From the NCBI GenBank assembly GCA_963719805.1, contig CAVRDF010000008.1, forward strand, positions 248,001 to 312,000: a stretch of DNA of 64,000 nucleotides. Direction: 5' to 3'. Shown piece by piece: positions 34,874 through 43,822 of this stretch. The stretch is from JAMXLO01 sp963719805 (GTDB lineage: Bacteria > Pseudomonadota > Alphaproteobacteria > Acetobacterales > Acetobacteraceae). Every line of letters starts with the position of its first letter. The stretch's first letter is position 1. The position numbers and the translations under genes are program-made. The notes under the pieces were generated by a model that saw nothing but the letters and a program-made list of their open reading frames with translations, did not search any database and was not told where the DNA came from.

Positions 34874-35869
34874 ATGCAACATAATCCAACCACCATGGAC
34901 GGCCAGAATTCTCATCTGCCGCACGTGCGGCCGCGGGCGCACGACAAGTATCTGCGACTGATCGACGCGGCACAAAAGCTGCCACCGGTCATCACGGCAG
35001 TCGCGCATCCATGCGACGAAGTCTCGCTCGGCGGTGCGGTCCAGGCTCGCAACATGCGTCTGATCGAGCCGATCCTGGTTGGGCCGCCCGAACGTGTGAA
35101 AGACGCGGCAGCACGCTACCGGATCGATATCGACGGCATCCCATTGATCGCATCCGTGCATAGCCATGACTCAGCCGCCAAGGCCGTGGCGCTGGTCCGG
35201 GAAGGCAAGGCGCACGCCTTGATGAAGGGCAGCCTGCATACCGACGAACTGATGGCGGCAGTGGTCGCACGCGAGACCGGCATCCGCACCGACCGCCGGA
35301 TCAGCCATTGCTTCGTCATGGATGTGCCCGGGCACGCGGATCCACTGATCATCACCGATGCCGCGGTGAACATCGCACCGACACTCGAAGACAAGATGTA
35401 CATCGTGCAGAACGCGATCGACCTCGCGCACGCTGTCGGTTTCCCCGAGGTGCGGGTCGCGATCCTTTCGGCGATGGAGACAGTCAACCCAAAGGTGCTG
35501 TCCACCATCGAAGCCGCGGCGCTCTGCAAGATGGCGGATCGCGGCCAGATCACCGGGGCAATCCTCGATGGGCCGCTGGCGCTGGACAATGCGATCTCGC
35601 CCGAGGCCGCCGCGGTCAAGCATATCGTCTCGCCGGTGGCCGGCCGCGCCAACCTGCTGGTGGTGCCGAACATCGAGGCCGGCAATATGCTGGCCAAGAG
35701 CCTGTCGTTCCTGGCAGGCGCTGATACCGCCGGCATCGTGTTGGGCGCGCGAGTGCCGATCATGCTGACCAGCCGGGCGGATACATTATTGGCGCGGCAG
35801 GCCTCGTGCGCGATTGCCTCGATGGTGGCGGCCGCACTCAATTCATCGTCAAGCCACCGGACACGCTGA
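34874..35869 (+). CDS. pta: phosphate acetyl/butyryltransferase
   Basis: A 331-residue phosphotransacylase that interconverts acyl-CoA + Pi and acyl phosphate + CoA, pairing with acetate kinase. 'GGAVQARNMRLIEPILVGPP', 'HALMKGSLHTDELMAAV', 'DAAVNIAPTLEDKMYIVQNA' and 'GPLALDNAISPEAAAVKHI' are the PTB/Pta catalytic-domain segments. The short form without a regulatory N-terminus is related to the phosphate butyryltransferase / bifunctional enoyl-CoA hydratase group. The start is uncertain: ATG at 34874 or 34895. The gene overlaps the convergent SDR by 32 bases. Its partner AckA is encoded 19 kb away. Confidence 0.83.
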   Translation: MQHNPTTMDGQNSHLPHVRPRAHDKYLRLIDAAQKLPPVITAVAHPCDEVSLGGAVQARNMRLIEPILVGPPERVKDAAARYRIDIDGIPLIASVHSHDSAAKAVALVREGKAHALMKGSLHTDELMAAVVARETGIRTDRRISHCFVMDVPGHADPLIITDAAVNIAPTLEDKMYIVQNAIDLAHAVGFPEVRVAILSAMETVNPKVLSTIEAAALCKMADRGQITGAILDGPLALDNAISPEAAAVKHIVSPVAGRANLLVVPNIEAGNMLAKSLSFLAGADTAGIVLGARVPIMLTSRADTLLARQASCAIASMVAAALNSSSSHRTR

Positions 35870-36581
35870 TCGTCTGGCCGGTGATATAGCCGGAATCGTC
35901 CGACAGCAGGAACGCGATCATCCCGGCATAGTCGTCCGGCTGGCCTAGCCTGCGCAGCGGGATGGCGCGTGCCAGCGCATCGCCGATCGACGGCGACGCG
36001 GCGCGGAAGTTGTCGAACAGCGGCGTATCGGTCGGACCCGGGCAAACCGCGTTCAGGGTGACACCCTTGCGTGCCAGTTCGCGCGCCAGCGTCTTGGTGA
36101 ATGCGATCATGCCACCCTTGCAGGCTGAATAGACCGCCTCGCCCGACGAACCCACCCGGCCGGCGTCCGACGCCACGTTCACCACGCGGCCGAAGCCACG
36201 TTCCGCCATGCCGCGAACCACGACGTGGTGCATGTTCAGCGGACCATACAGGTTGATCTGGATGATCTTGTCCCACAGCGCGCGGTCGCTTTGCAGGAAC
36301 TCGACCGGCGTGTCCCAACCCGCAACATTCGCCAGCCCCTCTGCCGGACCGAACGTCGCCTCGAATGCCGCGGTGGCGGTGACTATTTGCTCGCGGTCTG
36401 TGATGTCGACGCGCCAGGCAGCGGCCTGCGCACACTGCCGCGCGGTCTGTTGCGCACCTGCTTCATCGATATCGAAGATGCCGAGCACACAGCCTTGCGC
36501 GGCGAGCCGGAGCGCGGCGGCACGGCCGATACCGCTCGCCCCACCGGTCATGATCACCCGCCTGCCGTCCAGTCCCCGCAT
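35838..36581 (-). CDS. SDR-family oxidoreductase
   Basis: A 247-residue classical SDR with 'VIMTGGASGIGRAA' (residues 9-22), 'NVASDAG' Ser region, and the active-site 'YSACKGGM' (about 154-161). The C-terminal 'SGYITGQTISVSGGLTMN' is typical of the FabG-like and 2-hydroxycyclohexanecarboxyl-CoA dehydrogenase-like group. Its ATG abuts the stop of the ECF sigma gene with no gap, so YCII, sigma and SDR are one operon. The substrate is unknown. It overlaps pta convergently by 32 bases. Confidence 0.87.
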   Translation of the reverse strand: MRGLDGRRVIMTGGASGIGRAAALRLAAQGCVLGIFDIDEAGAQQTARQCAQAAAWRVDITDREQIVTATAAFEATFGPAEGLANVAGWDTPVEFLQSDRALWDKIIQINLYGPLNMHHVVVRGMAERGFGRVVNVASDAGRVGSSGEAVYSACKGGMIAFTKTLARELARKGVTLNAVCPGPTDTPLFDNFRAASPSIGDALARAIPLRRLGQPDDYAGMIAFLLSDDSGYITGQTISVSGGLTMN

Positions 36582-37829
36582 TCAGCCTCCTACCGGTCCA
36601 TCAGTGATCTTCTCTCGGGTCAGCGCATCGAGATGCTGGCGGATAAGCGCTGCCTCGGCCGGCGTGTTGGCCAATCCGATCGCCTGATCGAACGCCACAC
36701 GTGCTTCCTGCTTGCGGCCTAGCTGCAACAGCAGCGCACCACGTGAGCCGTGGAAATAGAAATAGCCCGATAGCCGTGTCGCCAACGGCTCCAGCATCGC
36801 CAAGGCTTCCCCCGGACCTCGCGTCTTGCTCACCGCGGCGGCGTGATTGAGCGTCACCACCGGCGACGGCTGCAGACGTTCCAACGCTGCATACAGCGCC
36901 TCGATCTGCGTCCAGTCGGTTTCATCTGCCCGTTTCGCGCGTGCGTGCAGCGCCCCGACAGCGGCCTGGATCTGGTAGGGCCCTGGCCGCTGATGCCGCA
37001 TTGCCTTGTCGATTAACGCCAGCCCCTCGGCGATCAGCTTGGTGTCCCAGCGGCTGCGGTCCTGTTCCTCCAGCAGCACCGGCGCACCCGCCGGGTCGAA
37101 CCGGGCAGCGGCACGTGCATGCTGCAACAGCATCAGCGCGGTCAGCCCCATGATCTCCGGTTCGGTCTGGAACAAGCGCAGCAGCAGACGGGCGAGACGG
37201 ATCGCCTCGTCGCTCAGTTCACTGCCGGTCGAGTAACCTTCGTTGAACACCAGGTAGATCATCGCCGCGACCGCCGCGAGCCGCTCGGACCGTTCCGCGG
37301 CACCCGGTGCCTCGAAGGGGATATCGGCCTTGGCAACGCGCGCCTTGGCTCGCGTGATGCGCTGCTCCATCGCCGCGTCGCTGACCAGGAAAGCGCGGGC
37401 GATGCGTTCCATCGGCAGACCCGAGACGATGCGCAGCGCGAGAGCGATCTGCTGTGTCGCCGGAAGGTCAGGATGGCAGCACACGAACAGCAGACGCAGG
37501 ATGTCGTCGCGGTAGTGCGATTCGTCCAGCCGTTCGATCAGCGGCGCCTCGGCGTCATCGAGATTGGACAGCGTGTCCTCGGGCGGCAATTCGTCCAGCC
37601 TCGATTGCCGCCGCCGGCCATCCAGCCCCGCATTGCGCCCCACCAGGATCAGCCAGGCGGCAGGATCGCGTGGCGGACCGTTGCGCGGCCAGTTGCGGAG
37701 CGCGCGCAGACAAGCTTCCTGGAACGCCTCCTCGGCGGTGTCGAGATCGCGGAAATAGCGCAACAGCGCGCCAATGGCCTGCGGACGCGCGGCAGTCAGG
37801 GCGGCATCGATCCAGGCCAGTTCAGTCAT
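36582..37829 (-). CDS. ECF-type RNA polymerase sigma factor with C-terminal extension (ECF42-like)
   Basis: A 415-residue sigma factor. Residues about 8-75 are region 2 ('DLDTAEEAFQEACLRALRNWP') and 110-170 are region 4 ('PATQQIALALRIVSGLPMER' with helix-turn-helix). The long C-terminal extension (about 185-400, Ala/Leu rich with a TPR-like character, including 'YLVFNEGYSTG') is diagnostic of the ECF42 group. The start overlaps the YCII stop (ATGA). In this group the small DGPF/YCII protein is the usual partner, possibly acting as the sensor in place of an anti-sigma factor. Confidence 0.88.
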   Translation of the reverse strand: MTELAWIDAALTAARPQAIGALLRYFRDLDTAEEAFQEACLRALRNWPRNGPPRDPAAWLILVGRNAGLDGRRRQSRLDELPPEDTLSNLDDAEAPLIERLDESHYRDDILRLLFVCCHPDLPATQQIALALRIVSGLPMERIARAFLVSDAAMEQRITRAKARVAKADIPFEAPGAAERSERLAAVAAMIYLVFNEGYSTGSELSDEAIRLARLLLRLFQTEPEIMGLTALMLLQHARAAARFDPAGAPVLLEEQDRSRWDTKLIAEGLALIDKAMRHQRPGPYQIQAAVGALHARAKRADETDWTQIEALYAALERLQPSPVVTLNHAAAVSKTRGPGEALAMLEPLATRLSGYFYFHGSRGALLLQLGRKQEARVAFDQAIGLANTPAEAALIRQHLDALTREKITDGPVGG

Positions 37830-38197
37830 CGGGCGCGGCGGTCGGGGAAATACACCGAGATCGGCCGCACCTCGTATGTGCTGCCGGTCCTGGCATCCAT
37901 CAGTTCGCGCGCGATACCAAGCGCTTCCTCGAGGTTCTCGACGTCAACGATGTAAAAGCCGAGCAGCTGCTCCTTGGTCTCGGCGAACGGCCCGTCGATC
38001 ACCATTGGCTCACCCTGGGTCTTGCGCAGCGTGGCGGCCGAAGTGGTCGGCAGCAGCCGCAGCGACGTCCCCATCTTGCCTGTCTTGACCAGCCGCTCCT
38101 GGATCGCAGACAGACGCGCCATCATTGCGTCGTCCTGCTCCTTGCTCATGGACCAGACGACGTCCTCTTCATTGTAACAGAGAATGGCGTATTGCAT
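37826..38197 (-). CDS. YCII/DGPF-domain protein partnered with ECF42 sigma
   Basis: A 123-residue YCII-related protein with the DGPF motif in 'VIDGPFAETKEQLLGFYIVD' (about residues 66-85). The N-terminal 'MQYAILCYNEED' is typical. ATG 38197 is preferred over GTG 38206. It overlaps the sigma gene start by four bases. DGPF proteins are encoded with ECF42 sigma factors in many bacteria, and the pairing here fits that pattern exactly; direct function is not known. Confidence 0.85.
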   Translation of the reverse strand: MQYAILCYNEEDVVWSMSKEQDDAMMARLSAIQERLVKTGKMGTSLRLLPTTSAATLRKTQGEPMVIDGPFAETKEQLLGFYIVDVENLEEALGIARELMDARTGSTYEVRPISVYFPDRRAR

Positions 38198-38224
38198 GCG
38201 TCTCACGGCTCCCGGTTTGCCCTA

Positions 38225-38244
38225 GGACGCACGAGAATGCGTCC
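38225..38244. terminator. perfect 7-bp hairpin between OmpA-like gene and YCII gene
   Basis: GGACGCA (38225-38231) pairs with TGCGTCC (38238-38244) around CGAGAA. It lies 28 bases upstream of the YCII start and after the stop of the OmpA-like gene, both on the minus strand. It may terminate the kinase/OmpA transcript or act as an operator for the sigma operon. A run of seven A at 38262-38268, upstream of the hairpin on the minus strand, does not fit a standard terminator. Confidence 0.45.
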
Positions 38245-38321
38245 AACCGACAAGCCCCGGCAAAAAAAGCCGCAGCAGCGGAACAGGCGCTACGCCCGCA
38301 ATGACTTCCATCCGCCCCGGT

Positions 38322-39560
38322 TCAGCAGGACGGGATCAGCTTGAAGTCCACCCGGCGGTCGAGCGCATCCGACAGATCATCCGCTCCGGTGCCGACGAGA
38401 TTGTTCTTTGCGCCGACGCCCGCGGCGATGACATGCCCGTGCAACGATGGCGCGTCGGTCTCCAGGCGTCCCTTCACGTATTCGGCACGCAGTTGCGACA
38501 GCTGATCGTTCAATGCGACCGAACCGGACGGACTGCTGTTGCCGGTCACCTGCATGCAGGCCTGGCGGTTTGCACTGTGGCTGGCAATCTCGTGCAGCCA
38601 CATATCATATGGCCCGGTCGTCTGCTGCGCCGTGTCAAGCGAGGTCGATCCAGGGCGGAACAGGATCTTCACACCGAGCGAGTTGTTGTCCAGGCCATAA
38701 TCGACCACACGGCCAAACGCCTCGGCGGCCTGGTCGCGATGACCCAGCTTCCAGTTTGTCAGGTATAGACCATTGTATACGCGGAGCTGATTGCCGGCCG
38801 GCGTCTTCTCAGCCGTCGTGTAGAGTTCGAGCGCGTCGCGATAGTGGCTGGCGTCATAGGCGTTGATCGCCTCGCTGACGATCGAGGCCGTGAGGATACC
38901 GTTGAGGTAGGTCTGGCTGATCGAATCGCCGACCTTGGTCGCCTGGCAGGTGTCGATGTAGCTCTTCACGCTGGCATCGTTGGTCCAGCCGGGACTGTCG
39001 TGGAAGAAGCTGGTGGGAGTGGCGTTGACACCGTCCAGTTTCGCGCGCGCCACGCCCTTGGCCACGGTCTTTCCAGCGTGCAGGTCGACCATGACCAGGC
39101 AGAACCGGTAGCCCTCACGCGTGCCCGCAGTCTGGCCTTGCGCGTTCACCGGTGTGAACGTGCCGACCATGACATACGGCCCCTTGCTGACGGTCTCTGC
39201 GGTGAATGGCACGATATCGAACTGTGGGTACTTCTCGCGCGCCAGGGCGACGATGCGATCCTGGATCTGCTGGGTTGCCGTGGATTGCTCGCCGGTGACG
39301 CCATTCACCAGCGGATCGATCACCACGATCTGCCGCTGACCGGATTTCGGCGTGGTCGAGAAGACAGTGTTGGCAGCATTCTCTACCGCCTGCGGGAAGG
39401 GCACCGGTTGAACCGGCGGTGGCGCAGCTGCGGTTGGCGCCGGCGGCGGCGCGGCCGGCGTGCAGCCGATAAGCAATCCTAGGCTGGCACCGGCCAGCCA
39501 CCGGGAGAGTCGGTTCGTGTCAGGACCGGCACTCGGTCCGCAGCGCCGTGAGTTCTGCAT
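38322..39560 (-). CDS. OmpA-family lipoprotein
   Basis: A 412-residue protein. With ATG at 39560 it has a lipobox 'LGLLIGC' (Cys33) followed by a Pro/Ala-rich stretch. The middle (about residues 60-270) is a periplasmic region I do not recognise, with 'VVIDPLVNGVTGEQSTATQQ' and a TPR-like 'ASHYRDALELYTTAEKTPAG' segment. The C-terminus (about 310-412) is an OmpA-like peptidoglycan-binding fold: 'LFRPGSTSLD' and 'RRVDFKLIPSC'. Its start overlaps the end of the kinase gene by 41 bases, so the two are coupled. It may be an envelope effector or sensor connected with the kinase. Confidence 0.75.
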   Translation of the reverse strand: MQNSRRCGPSAGPDTNRLSRWLAGASLGLLIGCTPAAPPPAPTAAAPPPVQPVPFPQAVENAANTVFSTTPKSGQRQIVVIDPLVNGVTGEQSTATQQIQDRIVALAREKYPQFDIVPFTAETVSKGPYVMVGTFTPVNAQGQTAGTREGYRFCLVMVDLHAGKTVAKGVARAKLDGVNATPTSFFHDSPGWTNDASVKSYIDTCQATKVGDSISQTYLNGILTASIVSEAINAYDASHYRDALELYTTAEKTPAGNQLRVYNGLYLTNWKLGHRDQAAEAFGRVVDYGLDNNSLGVKILFRPGSTSLDTAQQTTGPYDMWLHEIASHSANRQACMQVTGNSSPSGSVALNDQLSQLRAEYVKGRLETDAPSLHGHVIAAGVGAKNNLVGTGADDLSDALDRRVDFKLIPSC

Positions 39561-41544
39561 CCGATAACGTTTCCCCCAATTGAGCCCGGCTGACGATATT
39601 GGCACATTTCGCCGAAGACGGCCCTGCCGGCCTTACCGGCGGTGGCTTAACAGCCGGCGGTTCGGCCGGGCGAACGATCACCATCGCGAGATCGGCAATG
39701 ACACGACTGGATGTGTCAGCCAGACGCGAGCGCAATACATCCAGCCACACAGCTTCCCGCTCGACGGCGGGACGCGTACCAAGATCAAGCGGTGCCATGG
39801 CACCCATGGCGACGATGACCCGTGTGCCAGGCGGCGGTGCAGGGTACCAGTCCGCCGACGTGCGGCCGGGCGAGCCAGACTGCGATGGCTGCAGCAGATG
39901 CCGGACCATGCCGTCGGGTTGATATACATCGAGATATACCGCCGGCAGCCCGCCGGCGACATTGATCACCGTGCGCGAACCGGCTGTCACCGTAGGCTGC
40001 TCAAGCCGGATGGAAAGCTGTGGCGGTGCAGCATCCGCGGCACGGCGCAGCGCCGGGGCCAGCGCGGCGATTGCCGGGCATGCGGCCCGATCGACATACG
40101 TCGCGTCATCCACAACCCGATTGTCCGACCGCAGGTCGCTCAGCAGCCGATTGAGTTCCGGTCCCGCGCTGGCAAAGCCGGACAGGCGGATCGTGCCGCT
40201 GTCGTCCGCGAACCGGAGCGCCGAACACGGCAGCGAACCGACAGCTGACCGTGCGCGCTCCAGCGCCGAGACCGGTGGCGGGGCCGGAGGCATTGGCGCG
40301 ACGGGCGGTACGATCACCGCCTCTTGCTGCGGCTCCTGGGCTGGGACCGGGGGCGCTATCGCTGGCGGCGCCGGCTCGGGCGTCGACGCGGCGACGGGCG
40401 GCGGGGGCGTCGCAATCTGCGGTGGCGTTTGAACCTCCGCGGGAGGCTGCGCCGCGACGACTGGCGCTGGCGGCGCGGATGGCCGCGTGGCGACATAGGC
40501 GATACCGGCCAATACCACGACGGCAGAGGCAGCCGTGCCCATCCAAACTGCCTTCCGCGAATTCCGCTCGGTGGGCGTCGCCGAAGGGATTTCCGCTCCG
40601 GCGGCCGGCTGGTCGAAGCCGAGCAAGGCCTGCATGGCCTCGATGCTTTGCGGACGCTGCGTTGCATCGACGGTCAGTGCCGCGGAGATCGCCGCCAGCA
40701 GACGCGGCGGATAGCGGCCGGCACCAACTTCGGTTACGGGCCTCAGCGGATCGTCGCGGCCAGCGGCCAGCGAATTCTGCCGTGCCAGCGCGTCCACCAC
40801 GCTACCACCGATGGCGCGGTAGCAGACCCCGCCAATGGCATAGATGTCGGAGAACGGGCCCTGCGGCAGGCCGAGCATCTGCTCGGGCGGCCCGTATCCA
40901 CCCGAGTATATCTGCGTGTAGGTCGTCGCATCTGTGGGGGTCGACTGGCGCGTCGCGCCAAAATCGATCAGCACCAGCCGATCGCCGCCACGCAGAATGA
41001 TGTTGGCCGGCTTGATGTCGCGATGCAGCAGCCCCGCCTGATGAACGATGCGCATGCTGTCCAGCAGTTGTCTGACCAACGAACTGACACGGTCGGGCGG
41101 CAAGCCGTCTGGATGCCGGCGGAGCAGGTTCGCAAGGCTCTCGCCCTGAATGTAATCCATCACCAGGAAGCAGGTGCCGAAAGCCTCGAAATAGGTTTGC
41201 ACGCGCACGATGCCGTCGCTGGTGCCGGACGCGCGGCCCAGCAGGACCAGCGCCTGCGCCTCGCGCAGGAAGCGCTCACGGCATTCGTCGAACAATGGAG
41301 CGTCCTCGATGGTAGTGGGACGCACCGTCATGTCACGCCGCGTGGCGAACTGGCGCGGATAATACTCCTTGATGGCGAAGCGCTGTTGCAGCAGGTCGTG
41401 GGCAAGATAGGTGATGCCGAAACCGCCACTGCCAAGAATGCGCTCGATGCGGTAGCCATTGATAACGGTACCCTGCGGCAGAGCATAGCTTGGCCAGGGC
41501 GGCTCCGGATCGGCGCGCGGTGCTATGGTGGTGTCGTCACTCAT
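39520..41544 (-). CDS. Ser/Thr protein kinase with C-terminal DUF4384-like region
   Basis: A 674-residue Hanks-type kinase. The kinase domain (about 28-290) contains 'LGSGGFGITYLAHD' (P-loop), the Lys in 'RFAIKEYYPRQFA', the catalytic loop 'LLHRDIKPANIILRG' and 'LIDFGATRQ' (DFG). One membrane helix follows at about 332-350 ('AVVVLAGIAYVA'), then a Pro-rich periplasmic linker (about 360-430). The C-terminal part (about 435-660) contains an OmpA/BON-like fragment and a DUF4384-like segment with 'VYLDVYQPDGMVRHL'. It is coupled to the OmpA-like lipoprotein gene. The architecture resembles bacterial signalling kinases with an extracytoplasmic sensor part. Confidence 0.87.
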   Translation of the reverse strand: MSDDTTIAPRADPEPPWPSYALPQGTVINGYRIERILGSGGFGITYLAHDLLQQRFAIKEYYPRQFATRRDMTVRPTTIEDAPLFDECRERFLREAQALVLLGRASGTSDGIVRVQTYFEAFGTCFLVMDYIQGESLANLLRRHPDGLPPDRVSSLVRQLLDSMRIVHQAGLLHRDIKPANIILRGGDRLVLIDFGATRQSTPTDATTYTQIYSGGYGPPEQMLGLPQGPFSDIYAIGGVCYRAIGGSVVDALARQNSLAAGRDDPLRPVTEVGAGRYPPRLLAAISAALTVDATQRPQSIEAMQALLGFDQPAAGAEIPSATPTERNSRKAVWMGTAASAVVVLAGIAYVATRPSAPPAPVVAAQPPAEVQTPPQIATPPPPVAASTPEPAPPAIAPPVPAQEPQQEAVIVPPVAPMPPAPPPVSALERARSAVGSLPCSALRFADDSGTIRLSGFASAGPELNRLLSDLRSDNRVVDDATYVDRAACPAIAALAPALRRAADAAPPQLSIRLEQPTVTAGSRTVINVAGGLPAVYLDVYQPDGMVRHLLQPSQSGSPGRTSADWYPAPPPGTRVIVAMGAMAPLDLGTRPAVEREAVWLDVLRSRLADTSSRVIADLAMVIVRPAEPPAVKPPPVRPAGPSSAKCANIVSRAQLGETLSDAELTALRTECRS

Positions 41545-41599
41545 GCGCGCGAGATTGCGGCAACCGACGCAGGCGCGCCACTGTCATCGATAGATCGGG

Positions 41600-42265
41600 A
41601 TGGCCATGAACCTGACGCCTCGGATGCTGCTTACCGCAATCGCCGGCACGGTTGTCTATCTGGGACTTGCGATAAACGGGATCGGCGGGTTGGCCGCATT
41701 TGTTCCGCACCCGCCGCTGATCGTGTTGGCGCTGGTAATGATTGTGGCGGCGATCGTGGCGCTGTTCAGCAGCGGCAATCTCAGTGCCGGCATCCGCGAG
41801 GATCGCGGCAATCGCTGGGTGCTCGGCGCGTTCGCCGTGATCGGGCTGCTGCTTGCGTGGTTGCCAACCTACACCGACCGCATCGGCTTTTGGACGCTGG
41901 ACGGCGAGCCGCTGCGATGGGTTGGGGCCGCCATCTATATCGGCGGCGTCAGCGTGCGCATGTGGCCGGTGTTCATACTGGGGCGGCGCTTCAGTGGCCT
42001 GGTCGCCATCCAATCCGACCATGCGCTGGTGACGACAGGTCTCTACAGCGTGATCCGTCATCCCAGTTATATGGGCCTGCTGATCAGTTCGCTGGGCTGG
42101 GCGCTGGCGTTCCGTTCCATCGTTGGCGTGCTGCTGGCTGCGCTCACGGCGGTACCATTGATAGCACGCATCCGAGCCGAGGAAGCGCTGCTCGCATCAC
42201 AGTTCGGCGCGGCGTACGCAGCCTACCGTGCCCGCACTTCGCGCCTGCTGCCGCACGTCTGGTAG
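41600..42265 (+). CDS. isoprenylcysteine carboxyl methyltransferase (ICMT) family protein
   Basis: A 221-residue membrane methyltransferase-like protein with helices near residues 10-30, 38-58, 75-92, 106-122, and 155-185. The conserved C-terminal segment 'HALVTTGLYSVIRHPSYMGL' (about 142-161) and 'RIRAEEALLASQFGAAYAAY' (about 190-209) are the ICMT signature in which SAM binds. Bacterial members methylate diverse lipids or protein carboxyls; some act in type III PKS clusters on phenolic lipids. It is divergent from the kinase gene by 55 bases. The substrate is unknown. Confidence 0.82.
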   Translation: MAMNLTPRMLLTAIAGTVVYLGLAINGIGGLAAFVPHPPLIVLALVMIVAAIVALFSSGNLSAGIREDRGNRWVLGAFAVIGLLLAWLPTYTDRIGFWTLDGEPLRWVGAAIYIGGVSVRMWPVFILGRRFSGLVAIQSDHALVTTGLYSVIRHPSYMGLLISSLGWALAFRSIVGVLLAALTAVPLIARIRAEEALLASQFGAAYAAYRARTSRLLPHVW

Positions 42266-42291
42266 GGCGGAGCAGCGACCGCCGCTCCGCC
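42266..42291. terminator. hairpin between convergent ICMT and unknown genes
   Basis: GGCGGAGC (42266-42273) pairs perfectly with GCTCCGCC (42284-42291) across a ten-base loop. It fills the 33-base gap between the convergent stops and may terminate both transcripts, though no T-run follows. Confidence 0.5.
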
Positions 42292-42298
42292 GCGCACG

Positions 42299-43822
42299 CT
42301 ACGCCGCGTGCATCAGTTCCAGCGCATCCTCGTAGACGGTCATGTTCTTGCCGAACGAGATCGCCGCGGCCTGGCAGCCGCACACCAGATGCATCCACCG
42401 CCACGGCTCGCGCGTGTTGTGGAATTCCTCGACCACCGCCTGATGATGCTTGAACGCGTGCATCTCGGTGAAGTTGTCGTGGCAGACGATCTGCGCGAGG
42501 CGCGCGATCAGCACCTGCGGATCGTAGCGCAGGTCCACGTATTGCTGCGCCAGGTTCACCGTGTTCTTCACCTCCGGCACCGCACGCATCATGCCGAGAT
42601 TGGTCACCTTCGACCAATCCGTCGGCGGTTGCGTGTAAATACTCTGGGTGATCGCCTCGAGCAGATCTTCCTGCGACCGGTGCGGCAGCGCCGCGACCGC
42701 AGCCGCATCCGGCTGCAACTCCGCTTCCATGCGGTACTGGGTGGACTTGATCTCCGGCCCGGTGTGCCACAGCAGCAGCGTCAGCAGCTTGTTCTTTGTG
42801 CTGAAGCCATCCAGCCGCAGCAGATAGCGCCGCAGGTTGGAAGAGGTGTGCAGGTGCACGTCCATCGGATTGCCGGTGAGCGAGCGCAGGAACAGTCCGG
42901 CCGCACCGATCGACAGCGCCTCGCCGGCGCCTTCCAGCGACAGGCCATCGGCCAGCGCCTGGGCGATCAGCTTGGGGATCTCCTCGTACCGCTTGCAGCC
43001 GCGGATGCCTTCGCCAAGCGTGCCGATGGCGACGGTCTCATCGTCGCCGGTGCGCTGGCGCAGCACGCGGCCGAGCAGGTTGTGCTGTTCGATCAGCGCA
43101 TCCGCTTCCGGTACCAGACGCTGCGCCGGGAAGCGCGCGACATAACGCACCGCCGGGCGGAACAGCACCTTCAGGTGCTCGGTACCCAGTGTCTCCAGTG
43201 CGCGCCACAGATAGCCGGGGAAGAGGAAGTAGTGGTCGTCCAGCGCGTTCTTCGGCAGCGCGACGGTCATCAGCAGGTCGAACGCCTGCATCGGCGGAAC
43301 GTGGTCCCACAGCCACAGGAAGATGTGGTCGGCCTTGAGCGCCTCGCCCCGTGAGCAGGCCTTGAGGAAGGCCTCCTTGGCCGCCTCGATGCCCTCGGCG
43401 GTGGTTTCTTCTCCCGAGCCATCATTGGCCAGATCGGCGGTGCGGCTGACCTGGGCGCCGGTCGGGTCGAGCGGCGCGAAGTCCAGCAGGCTGAACGGTG
43501 AGGTGACCGGGTCGTTGATGTGCTTGTTGGACAGCGCGACGTGCTGCAGCACCGGCAGCGCCTTGTCCTCGTCCGGCAGCCGATCGATCAGGTTGCAGAT
43601 GGCGTGCAGGCCGGCGAGCGGGTGCAGGGGGCCGCCGTGATGGCCGGGCGGCAGGTCCGAGGAGCGCACCACCGCGAGCGCCGAGGCGGTCAGCATGGTC
43701 CTCGCGTCGGTGCCGGCGCGCAGCTTCTCCAGCGTGCGGTCGATGATTTCGTCGGGGGGCGTGGTCTCGATGAACTGGACCAGCGGCTCTATCGAATCGG
43801 GGTATCGGACACGGGCGTGCAT
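42299..43822 (-). CDS. uncharacterised 507-residue protein rich in His clusters
   Basis: I do not recognise this protein. With ATG at 43822 (GAGGAG upstream) it has 507 residues, no signal peptide and no membrane helix. His-containing segments recur: 'GHHGGPLHPLAGLHA' (about 75-89), 'ADHIFLWLWDHVPP', 'DDHYFLFPGYLW', 'VHLHTSSNLRRY' and 'NFTEMHAFKHHQ' near 450-461. Evenly spread His, Glu and Asp suggest a metal-dependent, perhaps diiron-type, helical enzyme; a distant questin-oxidase-like relation crossed my mind but is not supported. It is divergent from the rpmI operon across 285 bases and convergent with the ICMT-like gene. Confidence 0.6.
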   Translation of the reverse strand: MHARVRYPDSIEPLVQFIETTPPDEIIDRTLEKLRAGTDARTMLTASALAVVRSSDLPPGHHGGPLHPLAGLHAICNLIDRLPDEDKALPVLQHVALSNKHINDPVTSPFSLLDFAPLDPTGAQVSRTADLANDGSGEETTAEGIEAAKEAFLKACSRGEALKADHIFLWLWDHVPPMQAFDLLMTVALPKNALDDHYFLFPGYLWRALETLGTEHLKVLFRPAVRYVARFPAQRLVPEADALIEQHNLLGRVLRQRTGDDETVAIGTLGEGIRGCKRYEEIPKLIAQALADGLSLEGAGEALSIGAAGLFLRSLTGNPMDVHLHTSSNLRRYLLRLDGFSTKNKLLTLLLWHTGPEIKSTQYRMEAELQPDAAAVAALPHRSQEDLLEAITQSIYTQPPTDWSKVTNLGMMRAVPEVKNTVNLAQQYVDLRYDPQVLIARLAQIVCHDNFTEMHAFKHHQAVVEEFHNTREPWRWMHLVCGCQAAAISFGKNMTVYEDALELMHAA

